Assembly (NCBI RefSeq): GCF_024166365.1
Contig: NC_064821.1
Location: 107,614,349 to 107,678,348 of the forward strand
DNA from: Elephas maximus indicus
Lineage: Eukaryota > Chordata > Mammalia > Proboscidea > Elephantidae
Length of the DNA stretch: 64,000 nt
Reading direction: 5' to 3'
Shown: piece by piece, positions 36,696 through 47,900 of the stretch
Layout: every line of letters begins with the position of its first letter
Numbering within the stretch: position 1 is the stretch's first letter
The notes under the pieces: generated by a model
Seen by the model: the letters and a program-made list of their open reading frames with translations, nothing else
Database searches by the model: none
What the model was told of the DNA's origin: nothing
Made by a program: the position numbers and the translations under genes

Positions 36696-36734
36696 AGTGA
36701 CTCTCATATTTATATCCACTGATCTAAATTCTCC

Positions 36735-37660
36735 ACTGAGTTCCAAACTTGGAATCTAACTGCTGACTCAACATCTCTATTTGGATGTGCAACAGGTATC
36801 TCAATCCGACTTTGTCTAACAAAGAACAATGATCCATCCCTCCCACCAAACCCACTTCTACCCCAGTGTTCCCCATTTTAGCAAGGGCCAACCACTATCC
36901 AGTTGCTCAGGCAAAAACATACAAACAACTTTACATCTTTCTTCTTTCTTGGAGACCATGCAGCAATCCATAAGCAGATCTTGTTGGCTCTACTTCAAAA
37001 TACATCCTGAATCCTAACCATTTCCAACACTTTCATTGCTACCACCTTATTGAAAAACAAAAAAACAAAACCCATTGCCATCAAGTCGATATAGGAAGAG
37101 ATGGCATTTTATGTATGATGGTAAATCATTAAATGGTTTTGAACTAGGGAGTGGCATGGTTTTAAAAGTGACTTGTGGTAGATAGATTGTTGAGCTTCAA
37201 GAGCTTAAGCAGGGATGTCAGACAAGAGACTATTTCAGTAGTTCAGGGACTAAATTATGGTGGCTTTTCAGGCCACCCTGCTTAGGGTCTTGAAGCTCAA
37301 CAATCTGTCTACCACAAGTCACTTTTAAAACCATGCCACTCCCTAGTTCAAAACCATTTAATGATTTACCATCATACATAAAATGCCATCTCTTCCTATT
37401 TGATCAGAACCCTGTCTGCCTCACTAATCTCATTTCCTATTACCTTCTCACCTAGGCTCACTGTACTCTAAGCACCTGGGACTCTTTTCTTTCCAAAACG
37501 TGAAGCCCACTGAGCCTCACGACCTTTGTAGCTTGCTGTTCTCTACCTGGACCATAAACTCAGATTCTTCTAAAGCTCGCTCCTTCTTTAATTCATCTCT
37601 CTGTTCCAATGCCAACTCCAGACCATCCTAAGACAGTACACTATCTCTTTTTCCTATTTA
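36735..37660 (+). mobile_element. Ancient LINE-like repeat rearranged by an inverted duplication
   Basis: GGATGTGCAACAGGTATCTC, AAGCAGATCTTGTTGGCTCT and CCATGCCACTCCCTAGTTCA, CCATTTAATGATTTACCATC fit an old mammalian LINE-like repeat (L2-like from memory) in sense. Between them lies an antisense segment (37091-37264) and an antisense AfroSINE tail (37060-37090). Confidence 0.5.
37091..37399. repeat. Near-perfect inverted repeat, 124-bp arms
   Basis: Left arm 37091-37214, right arm 37276-37399, spacer 61 bp. By direct comparison 121 of 124 positions pair; the three mismatches cluster at the inner end. Capable of a long hairpin or cruciform. Confidence 0.95.
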
Positions 37661-37669
37661 TATTATTTA

Positions 37670-37792
37670 AGAGCTCGGCTATTCGAATACACGAGCCGCT
37701 CCTTCAAAACCCTATGACGCAGTTCTGCTCTGTCCTATAAGGTTGCTGAGTCGGAATCGACTGGACCGCAACGGGTTTAGTTTTGGTTTATG
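37670..37792 (+). mobile_element. AfroSINE, 5' truncated
   Basis: AGCCGCTCCTTCAAAACCCT to GTCGGAATCGACTGGACCGC and GTTTAGTTTTGGTTT. Confidence 0.88.
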
Positions 37793-38249
37793 TCTCCCCC
37801 TCTAGAACGTAAAGCTCCATTAGAGCAGGGAATGTATTTCATTCACCGCCGTATCCTTGACGCCTAAAAACATACTTGGTTAAATGAATTTGGACTGAAG
37901 ACCTCCTGCTCTGTGAGGTCACCTCACTAGGGTAAGACTGCAAACACAGATGGAAACACAAACCAGGTGAGGCCTGTGTTGCCGCCCTTGAGCCCCTTAG
38001 CAGGGGGTCTCTCGCTGGAATCCTTAGCCGTCCCCTCACTCCCCAGTCAAAGCTTGGACTTAATATTTTCTTTCCTTGCGTGGCCGGAAAGGGGAAAAAA
38101 AGGAAAAAAATGGAGCGTGTTAAGGTAGGAAGGAGCCTCAGCTCTACACCATTCGGCTGAGCATTTATTGCTGTCCGTGGCAGCAGTTGTTTTCATTGGG
38201 ATGGCCCTGGCACCAGGGGTGCGATTCCGAATAGAAAACCCTGAACGCC

Positions 38250-39420
38250 AGCAATAAACCAAAACTGCTCAGCCATTTTCCGAAACCAGTCGCCCGAGGA
38301 CCGCTCCCGAGAGCGTGCGCATGAGAGGGGCGGGCTTACTGTAAGGGCCTCATCCGGAAAGCGCACGCTCCGTGGCGTCCCACCGTAGAGGACTAACAAA
38401 ACGCAAAGCGAGGTTTAGCAGGCGGCACGGAAAGCGCGTGCGATCGGAAGCAGGGGACGCGCTTGTGTGGAAAACTCTCTGTCTAACAATGATTGGCTGG
38501 CGCCCTCTTTTTTTTTTTCTTTTTTAGAATTGGCTAGACTGCCTTCCCCCACCCCCCGGTATCCAGGTACTTCTGATTGGCTTCTCCTGGAGGTGGTACA
38601 GAGGCTTTGGTGATTGCTCATCACGGATTGGTGGATTTGAGCCCCTGGCGGCTGTTTCTCAAGGAAGGGGACCGCCCCTCTACTCTCTGTCCTGTCTCCC
38701 GACCCGTACGCTTTTCTCTCAACTTGCGCACAAATGGTTGTTGAAAAAAAAAAAAAGGGTGTGAGGCTCGAGCCCGCCAGCCAGGCCTCTAGCACCTAGC
38801 GCGCGCCCTCAGCGAGGACCCGCGCGAGCTGCCCTGTACTGTGCCTGCGCTGTTTGAAATTGCAGAACCCGTTAGGAGCTGGGGGAAACTACCGTTCCAG
38901 CTGACTCCGGAGCTCGTGCATGCGAGGGGGCCGAGTGGCGGTCGCGGGGCGGCTCTTGCCTTTGGCGTCTGTGCAGCTTGGAGACTAGGACCGGCATTTT
39001 CGAAAGACGCCGCCTTCAATAGCAGCGCTGGCGCGGGCGGAGGCTAAAACCCGGGGGTCCTGAGAGTGAGGAAAACGCGCCAAGTTCCCCTCGGTGGTGG
39101 AGTAGGAAAGACCCTAGCGGCTCAGGAGCGTCGGGAGCGGGGCCGCTTCTTCTTGCGCCCTTTCTATCCCGGGGCGGCCGCAGGCGGCCGCCGCTCCGGG
39201 AATGTAATTGGTGTCGGCGTAAAGCAGGACCAAGTGGCGGCCCGGGTTCCCGCTCTTGAGAGTGGATGGTCACTCCCCCGCGGGAGGGCGATCCGACCAG
39301 CTTTTTCTTGGGTCGGGGACCCGGGCTCCGAGCTGGAACTCACCTGTCGCGCCCACACCCATCCCGTCTGAACTCGCCGGCGTCACCGTCGCGGACCTCG
39401 CTTTGAGCCATGACCAGGTA
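38250..39420 (+). promoter_or_regulatory. USP1: CpG island promoter of USP1 with CCAAT-box cluster
   Basis: CpG dinucleotides and G+C rise sharply here against an AT-rich background. Four ATTGG pentamers (inverted CCAAT, the NF-Y core) lie at 38492, 38529, 38576 and 38627, spaced 37-51 bp. A TTTGAA, the core of a cell-cycle homology region, occurs at 38853. NF-Y plus CHR sites mark many cell-cycle genes, and USP1 is known to be cell-cycle regulated. Site function is inferred. No TATA box is evident. Confidence 0.75.
39200..39417 (+). other. USP1: USP1 non-coding first exon (start approximate)
   Basis: A strong donor CCAG|GTACGG at 39418 lies at the 3' edge of the CpG-rich block and is the natural partner of the acceptor at 41690. 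The transcription start cannot be read from sequence; the given start is a guess. The last bases of the exon include an ATG (39410) that opens a short upstream ORF after splicing. Confidence 0.6.
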
Positions 39421-40747
39421 CGGAGGGCCTGGGGAAGGAGGGGCCGGTGCCCGGGTATGGAGGCAAGTTCGGCCGGCGCCTGAGTGGGGCCGTTCTGGGA
39501 CCCGGGCGTCGTCGCTGCTTGGAAGACTCCAGGGACCATTTTGCTCCCTCGTCCTTGCTCGGGGTGCCAACCCGAGCCTTCTGTGAGGGCTGCCCCCTCC
39601 TGCAGCTCCTGGGAACTCGAGAAGGCAGGTTCGGGCTGGGCGTAAACAGGCCAGCTCCACGGGCTAAGGGGCCGTTTTCAAGTGAGCGGTGGCGGCGCCC
39701 CACAACGCCAGCGGCCAGCGTCCCACCTTGCCCAGCGCTGTGTCTGAAGGGCACGGACATCAGTTAACACGATATCATGTCAACTTTTGAGTCTCTTTTC
39801 TGTTCCATGGAGTGGTGATAGTAGGGAGAAGAGATGTTTTCACTCGAGTACTATGTAACTGCTAAATTTTACCGTGCAATTTTTGACACTAGAAACTTTA
39901 AACTCTTTAGAACGCCACTGAAGTCTTTGCGGAGGGTGTTATCCTTAGTTGTTTCACATTTTTCTTGAAAAACAAGAGTTGAGTCCTGTGATCTTCTGAA
40001 GGAAAGAACAAAACTTAGTGGTACTTTGTGTTCACCCTCTTGTTCAAGAACATTCAGTGTTCGATTTATTGTGTTCTCTGCAAAACTGGATTTACAGTTT
40101 TGCGAGAAACATTTTTGATGTTACAACCCAGTTACAAGGAGAGCCAGAAGGATACTATATGGCACCTGGTAAAATGTTACATTCTTGCTAATCTTAGTGA
40201 CTTGATCATTGCTTCGAGGGAGGGTTGTTGGTTTATTGATTCGGACGACGATCCCGTGTATCAGGTGCTTCATCATTGTTTCCATCTGTTAAAGTCAGAG
40301 TATCCTATCACAGAGAATGCAGTTTCTACTCGTTAGAACTGGTTTTCAAGAAAAGTCTTTGAAGAATTGTTAATGCTTAGAAATCCCAGTGTGGTGCAGG
40401 TTATGGTTTATCTTCATAAGCATATGAATTTCATCACTAGCATTAAGCGGCCAGGAGAGTAAGTTGAGCTGGAGACGGGATGGAGAAGAAATTGGTCAAC
40501 TTTCCAGTTCTTCCTGAGTTGTCTCCAAAATGTAGTTTCACTGCCGAGGTTCAGTGCTGAGAATTCCCAGATCAGAGTTAGCTGAGTGAAACGCTTATTA
40601 AGGGTGGAATTTGAGTGAATTTTTTCTAGTGCATCATACAGAGGTAGTCACATTTGAAACTTATTGCTGAGGTTTGGAGCTTTAAGTAATTTTCTGGTAA
40701 TACTCCTGTTAGATCATTTTCCCCCAGATGTCATAGTGAATGATAAC

Positions 40748-40796
40748 AAACCTGTTGCAGCCAAGTCCATACCGACTCATAGGGACCCTATAGACT
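40748..40796 (-). mobile_element. AfroSINE tail fragment in USP1 intron 1
   Basis: AAACCTGTTGCAGCCAAGTC, CGACTCATAGGGACCCTATA only. Confidence 0.75.
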
Positions 40797-41378
40797 GATA
40801 TATAAAAGAGCTACAATGTGGACATATTTTTTCATTGAACAGTTTTGCTTTAAAAGAGTAGAAATGCTTGCCAGAGTCAAACCAAATCATCTTTTTTTTC
40901 CTACTCAAAGCAGTTTTTAAAAATCTATAGTTTAAAAAAAAATTGCCTTGAAAGTGAGTAGAATATTGTGGTGTCTAGAGCATGAGAATTTGATAACTAT
41001 ACACAAAGTGCAACGATTTTTTACACCATCCCAACTTTGCATATGTTTTATTACCTTCACTCAGGGTTTTAGATATAACTGAATGCAAAATCTATGCCTT
41101 TTTATGCATATTATACTTTAAATATTTTATAGATTTTATTTTGCATATTTATATTAATAACTAGAAAAGGCCTTGGGAGGGAAGACTTACTCATGTCCAG
41201 CACTACTGTGATTTCCCAGTCATTCCTCTCCATAGGCCACTTCTTACTTTAGAACTAGAGATGCTAATTGCTCAATTTTTTTTTGAATTAATAAATTACA
41301 ATGATGAAAAATTAAATTTTTACTCCTTACTACTATATTTTTCCATAAAGTGGGATATTTTGAGATATGACCCTTAAT

Positions 41379-41502
41379 CTAATAGCACACTGATACAGGT
41401 TCAGTATCAGATATCTTTCATTGTTTAAGAAAGTTAAGGACTAATAGCACACTGATACAGGTTCAGTATCAGATATCTTTCATTGTTTAAGAAAGTTAAG
41501 GA
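41379..41502. repeat. Exact 62-bp tandem duplication in USP1 intron 1
   Basis: Units 41379-41440 and 41441-41502 are identical (CTAATAGCACACTGATACAG ... AAGTTAAGGA). Confidence 0.97.
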
Positions 41503-41690
41503 CAGTGTCGCAAGCTCCTTCATTAATAATGCAGCATATATTGAGTGCCTATTACTGCCAGGAGTTAGTTTTTAAGTTTGAAGTTCTAATTAGTACCGTT
41601 CCTGTAGTAAATTTGTTTTCAGAGTTCATGGTTTTGTTGCCTACAACTGATAACTAAATACTAATGAAACTTTTTTTCTATGAATAACAG

Positions 41691-41929
41691 ATATAACTGG
41701 TGATTACACCTTGCCTCTATAAATTAATTCTTGTCAACAACTTGGGATTTGAAGAGAAAATGCCTGGTGTCATACCTAGTGAAAACAATGGGCTTTCAAG
41801 AGGTAGTCCATCAAAGAAAAACAGACTTTCCTTGAAGTTTTTTCAGAAAAAGGAAACTAAGAGAGCATTGGATTTCACAGAGTCTCAAGAAAATGAAGAG
41901 AAAGTTTCTGAGTATAATGGAACTGAAAT
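41691..41929 (+). CDS. USP1: USP1 exon 2 (5'UTR tail plus first coding segment)
   Basis: The acceptor AATAACAG ends at 41690 and the donor GTATGT starts at 41930. Translation starts at 41760 with MPGVIPSENNGLSRGSPSKK. The start is chosen because this N-terminus matches USP1, and the 69 nt before it contain an in-frame stop. The exon ends in codon phase 2 (AT|T, Ile57). Confidence 0.95.
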
Positions 41930-44900
41930 GTATGTATCATATTTTAAATATATTTCTGTACTTCTTTTATTCCTCATTGGTGAAGCAGAGAACTGGGGTT
42001 GACATGTCCAGACATTCTAACTTGATACATAGAGGCAAAAAAAAAGTCCACATTAGTGAGACAAGTCTAACAGTGTATAGTAGGCACAGAATCAAACTGC
42101 TGGTTCCTAAGGGATCACCTCCATAGTGTTAACTCATTTGCATTGTGTTCAACCACTTAGACTAACTTGGAAAAATATTTGTTGACTAAAATTATTTTTC
42201 AGAGTTTAAACATGTTATTTGTAGTGCAGCACATTTGTGAAAAGGTAAAAAATTAGCTGGTTTTTTGGTTTAGAAGACTTGAAAGTTATCTGAGATTTTT
42301 AACCTTTGTAGACATGTCCAGTATATGAATTAGTGGACTTGTCGAGGGCATAAAATTGCAAATTATATTTAAACTAAACTTAAAAACAAGAAGTGCATTT
42401 GATGCAAATAAATTTTTCAAAAGAAATCAGAACAAAATAAAATACTCTACCAGTAGTTGCTCTAGCTGGCATTTACACTAGCTTCCTATTTAACAAATAG
42501 ATACTGTTCCAGGTAACTAAATGGATTTGGTCCTGTGTATAACTTCCTACTATGTACTAATAATCAGTTGAGGTTGTGTGTGAGCATTTTTTTAAATCAA
42601 GCATTCATGCTTATAAACACTTTGTGGTGCTACAGTAGTCGCAGCAATAAAATTAATAGCAGGTCTTCCTGTATTTTTAATAGTTCATTTTTAAGTGAAT
42701 AGTGGTTATATCATACTCTGCATAGTCTGTCTTTCACCTTAATCTTATTAACAGAATCTGACTTCTTAGTGCAGCTTCTCTCAGATAGTGTTGTATCCGG
42801 TTATTCCCACATTTCTCTTCAAATTTTAGGAGTACCTGCTGGGTAGTGCAAATGGTTACTTCCCTTGGCTCCTAATTGAAATGTTGGAGTTTCAGGTCCT
42901 CCCAGAGGTGCCTTGGAAGAAAGGCTTGGTGATCTACTTTCTGAAAAATCAGCCACTTAAAGCCCCGTGGAGCACAGTTCTACTCTGACTCACATGGGGT
43001 CGCCATGAGTCTGAATAGACTCAACGGCAACATTCACATTTTAACTGCTTGATTAACATGTCATGTTGGCTAAACAAATCACAATACCAGTTGCTTAATT
43101 TTCTACTTGGTAAAATGGGAGTCTCAGAAGAAAGACCTGGCGATCTACTTCCAAAAACTCAGCCAGTGAAAACCCTATAGAACACAGTTCTACCCCGACA
43201 CACACGGAGTTGCCATGAGTTGGATTCGACTTGATGCGACTGGTAAGTACTGGTAAGATGGGATTAACAGTCCCTTGATGGAATTGTTTTGAGACCTGTT
43301 GAGTATAACTGATGTTTTTAAAGTGCTTTTAAAACTTTTGGGTATGCGGCAATTTTTCAACCTATACATATTTTCGGAGAATGTCATCCAAATAAATCTA
43401 CGTACTTTTCAGATCATACAACATTTGGAGAATGACTAAATCTAGGAAAGTAGTATTTCCGTGTTGTTTCTTTATAATACTATATCTTTATAGCTTTGTC
43501 TTCTCTTAATAGTGATCAAGTTGTTCCTGCAGCACAGTCCTCACCTATAAACTGTGAGAAGAGAGAAAACTTGCTACCATTTGTGGGATTGAATAATCTT
43601 GGCAATACTTGTTATCTTAATAGTATACTTCAGGTAAATTGACAACTTTCCTATATGATAAAACTTTAGTAGGCATAGGCTTTTAGTAGAATAATCTAAC
43701 ATTTAATGTTTCTGAGAATTTCAAATTATTAGAGGATTTTAAGAAGCCCTGGTGGTTAAGTGCTCAGCTGCTAACCAAAAGGTCAGTGGTTCAGACCCAC
43801 CAGCTCTCAGTTTGGTTCCGTAAAGATTTCAGCCTTGGAAACCTATGGGGGCAGTTCTGCACTGCCCTGCAGGATCACTATAACTCAGAATCAACTTAAC
43901 AGCAATGGATTTGGTTTGGTTTTGGATTAATTGTCCATACCGTTTGCCTTGCACATTAACCAGAATGGGCTAAGATAATGATTCTAAGTTGCACATTACA
44001 GACTCCCCTTAGGCATAAGACAAAGTGTGATAAGTAAAGGTGGAATAGCAAAATTGAATGGGTCTTGGTTAGGTGGAAGATGCCAAACCTTTAGTTTCTC
44101 TGCCTGATTCCTGATGCTACAGTGATAGCTGTCTTAGCCCTTGGAACTATATCTCTCTGTATATGGCACCCTTGTAACCTTAAGTCTTAGTAATAGCTGC
44201 CCAGGCTTTTGCTACCAATGATGGAAGACAGTGGACTGCTCTTGTTCTTGTAATTAACAATTTTTGACACAAAGTTTAAATCTCAAAATTTGGGGTGATG
44301 GCCATTTAAAAGTGCTCTACAAAAAGCATGATAGCTTTTTTTTTTTTTAAATGATCTTAGTTAATGTTTGTTTAGTAAACAGATAATCTCGCTTTTTGTA
44401 GGTATTATATTTTTGTCCTGGTTTTAAATCTGGAGTGAAGCACTTATTTAATGTTATTTCAAGGAAGAAAGAAGCTCTAAAGGATGAAGCCCATCAAAAA
44501 GATAAGGTTAAAAAAAAAAGAACAAGAAATAATATAAAAAAAAATTCATGGAAATTCATTTGCTTAGTGAATTGGGAGGAGGGGAATGATAAAAGATTAT
44601 TTCTCTGTTACAACAAACTGAGAATTGAATTTCTAAGTAACTCATGTTGTCAAAAAGGCAGTTATTCTTTATTCTTGCAAGGCAGCTAACTCGATTATTC
44701 CCTTTTACAGAGTGTTTTCTCCAGTCTTTTAATTCATTGTGAGCCAAACTTGTCTTTTGTGTACCACCATCACAATTTGTAATGCCTGTGTACCACCTGT
44801 TACTAATCACATGTTTTTTCAGATTGACTCACTTTTAAATTTTAAGTATACTTTTGACTTCCATAATTAGGAAACCAGTATCATCCACATAAAAGTAAAT

Positions 44901-47900
44901 AAAAAATATTCTTAGAGTTTGTGTACCCCCTAAAATTAGTTTTAGACTGAAATTAAATTTAGAAAAGCTTGTATTTAGTGAGACAAAGCCAAGAAAGGGG
45001 GAAGGTACTTAATTTGTTCATAAATGAAACAATTGTTTTGTGTGCTTCTTTCTCGACAGGGCAATTGCAGAGAAGATTCTTTGGCAAGTTATGAACTAAT
45101 ATGCAGTTTACAGTCCTTAATCATTTCAGTTGAACAGCTTCAGGCTAGTTTTCTCTTAAATCCGGAGAAATATACTGATGAACTTGCTACTCAGCCAAGA
45201 CGACTGCTTAACACACTCAGGTATAGCCTATAATATAAATTTAGGATTCCAGCTTAGCTACTTATTTCTATTCTCTGAGAATGGTATGTGAACAAATGGG
45301 GACTGAAGAGTAAGGAGGAATTGGATACTATAGGTCCATAGTGCTGTATATCCCACAAGCTCTGGAAACTGGAAATTTTTTCACAAGTTTGGTATTAAAC
45401 TTATGAGACCTGAATTTATATGAGGCTGTTTATAGTTTTTATACCTGATATGAATGTTCATACTTTTTTCAATAGAAATAGTAATGGGTTTAATTATGGG
45501 GTACTGCTCCATAGCCTGTTGGTATATATTTTATTTAGGGGCCATTGTCTTTCTAAATCTGAAAATTTCTGATTTACTGCACAAATTGGTCATAAGGATT
45601 TCAGATTAGTACTTGTGGGTCTGTATTACTTCAAAATCTATTATGCATAAAAACTAAATTCCAAATATTCTCTTATTTTGTTACCGTTTAGAAGAGAACT
45701 ATTGGATTAGATTGCTTTTAGTATTGTTTTTATAAAAAAATTAAACTTTATATATAAAGCAGCCTTATCCAGAAAAATGACACATATACTATTAGGGTAA
45801 CTCTTAAAAAAAAAAAAAATTGTGGAATAGACCTAGGTGCAATATGCCGCTATACCTTTGTTAAGAGGCAGTGTAGCACTGCAGTAAAGAACAGATTTGA
45901 ATCCTGGCTGTGCATCTTAACTAGCTGTCAAACCTTGTGCATGTTACTTAACCAATCTGTGCCTCAGTTCCCTTATCTGTGAACAGTGGTGATAATAATA
46001 CGTACCTTATGGGATTGGAAACCCTGGTGGCGTAGTGGTTAAGTGCTATGGCTGCTAACCAAGAGGTTGGCAGTTCAGATCTTCCAGGTGCTCCTTGGAA
46101 ACTCTATGGGGCAGTTCTACTCTGTCCTATACGGTCGCTATGAGTCGGAATCGACTCGATGGCAGTGGGTTTTTGGTTTATGGAATTATTGTGAGAGTTA
46201 CGTATACACACAAAATGCATTTTGTTTAAAACCTGGTATGTGGTAAACACTATGTAAATATTAACTACTATTAACAGTAATATTTACAAGATCAAAATAT
46301 TTGTGAAAAGTAAATTTGGTTTTGTTTTCAATTATAAGTTTAGGTAATATGTTTCAAATTAACAGCTGAATGTTTTAAAAATTAAAAAAATGAGGTTATG
46401 ATATCCTATAAATGAATTCATTTCTATATAGAAAGATTTTATTATTTGTCTTCAAAACTACAACAAATAAAATGAAAACTTTTATTATAGGGAACTCAAC
46501 CCTATGTATGAAGGATATCTACAGCATGATGCACAGGAGGTATTACAGTGTATTTTGGGAAACATTCAAGAAACATGCCAACTCCTAAAAAAGGAAGAAG
46601 TGAAAAATGTGGCAGAATTATACACAAAGGTAGAAGAAAAACCTCATCAGAAAGCGGAAATGAGTGGTACTAACAACATAGAAATGGACAATATGAGGCA
46701 TTCTGAAGAATATAAAGAAGAACTCCCAAAAGGAAATGCAAAAAGAAAAAGTGACACTGAATTTGGTAACATGAAGAAAAAATCTAAAGTATCCAAGGAA
46801 TACCAGTCATTGGAAGAGAACCAGAGACAAACTAGATCAAAAAGGAAAGCTACAGGTGATATGTCAGAGATTCCTGCTAAAATACTTCCCAAGTACACTT
46901 GTGAAAATGAGAGTGCAAAGCCGTCGCAAAAGAAATCAAGAGTTAAAATAAATTGGTTAAAGTCTGCAACTAAGCAGCCCAGCATTCTTTCTAAATTCTG
47001 TAGTCTGGGGAAAATAACAACAAACCAAGGATCCAAAGGACAGTTTAAAGAAAATGAATATGATCTTGAAGAGGATGCAGAGAAGTGTGAAAATGGTAAC
47101 ACTTTAAAGGTTAATGGCTGTGGACTTGACTCTCCAGGGAATAATGTTAAACCCATTAATGTTAATGAAGATAAGGCCATAAACAAAGGTGAGTATGATT
47201 TGTTCTTCGACATTGATAAGTAGGAGCATTAACAGTTGTATAATTAGAATTTTCTCTTTAGATACATGTATAATATAATCTGTATAGCTAAGATTTTTGT
47301 TATATTTAAAAAGGAAATTTAACACTGAACATGACCATACAGGTTATAGTGTTTTAAAAAGCATTCTGCTTAGATGTGTTATATGTATAATCTTATTAAT
47401 CTTAAAGTAGAATAATGATAATTTGTGGTTTATAAACTAGGGGAGTTGAATACATTTTAATGGAAAAAGACTGTATATTGCCCTCTAGGAGTCCCTAGGT
47501 GGTGCATACAGTTAAGTGCTCAGCTATAACCATAAAGGTTGGCAATTTCAATCTACTCAGCGGTGTCTCAGAAGAAAGGCCTGGCATTCTACTTTGAAAA
47601 GGTCACAGCCAATGAAATCCTATGGAGTACAGTTCTACTCTGGAACACATAGGGTCGCCAAGAGTTGGAATCAACTGGCTACCTATACAGTATTTGACAT
47701 AACTGAAGTCATAAAAATTTGCATTTAGTCAAAGTTTTAGAGAACTTAGTTATACCTTAAGGATCCCCGGTGGCACAACAGTTAAGTGTTAAGTGGAAGG
47801 CTGGCAGTTCAAACCTGCCCAACTGCTGCTTGGGAGAAAGACCTGGTGATCTGCTTCCATAAAGATTGCAGGCTAGAAAACCCTGTGGGGCAGTTCTACT

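Larger units (their letters stand above)
39418..41690 (+). other. USP1: USP1 intron 1
   Basis: Begins GTACGG and ends AATAACAG. Holds a 49-bp AfroSINE tail piece (40748-40796) and a 62-bp exact tandem duplication (41379-41502). The rest is AT-rich with no repeat or gene that I recognise. Confidence 0.7.

Noticed and set aside
1-38000. Search for a 5' neighbour gene such as KANK4
   Set aside because: No exon with recognisable homology and splice sites was found; the interval appears intergenic.
38047-39767. Many overlapping frames on both strands
   Set aside because: They come from high G+C with few stop codons in the CpG island; none has a recognisable domain or conserved start.
40028-40336. 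102-residue frame in USP1 intron 1
   Set aside because: No recognisable motif and no splice or homology support; likely chance or decayed sequence.
44435-44689. 84-residue frame overlapping USP1 exon 4
   Set aside because: Only the first part (to 44506) is coding; beyond the GT donor it is intronic read-through.
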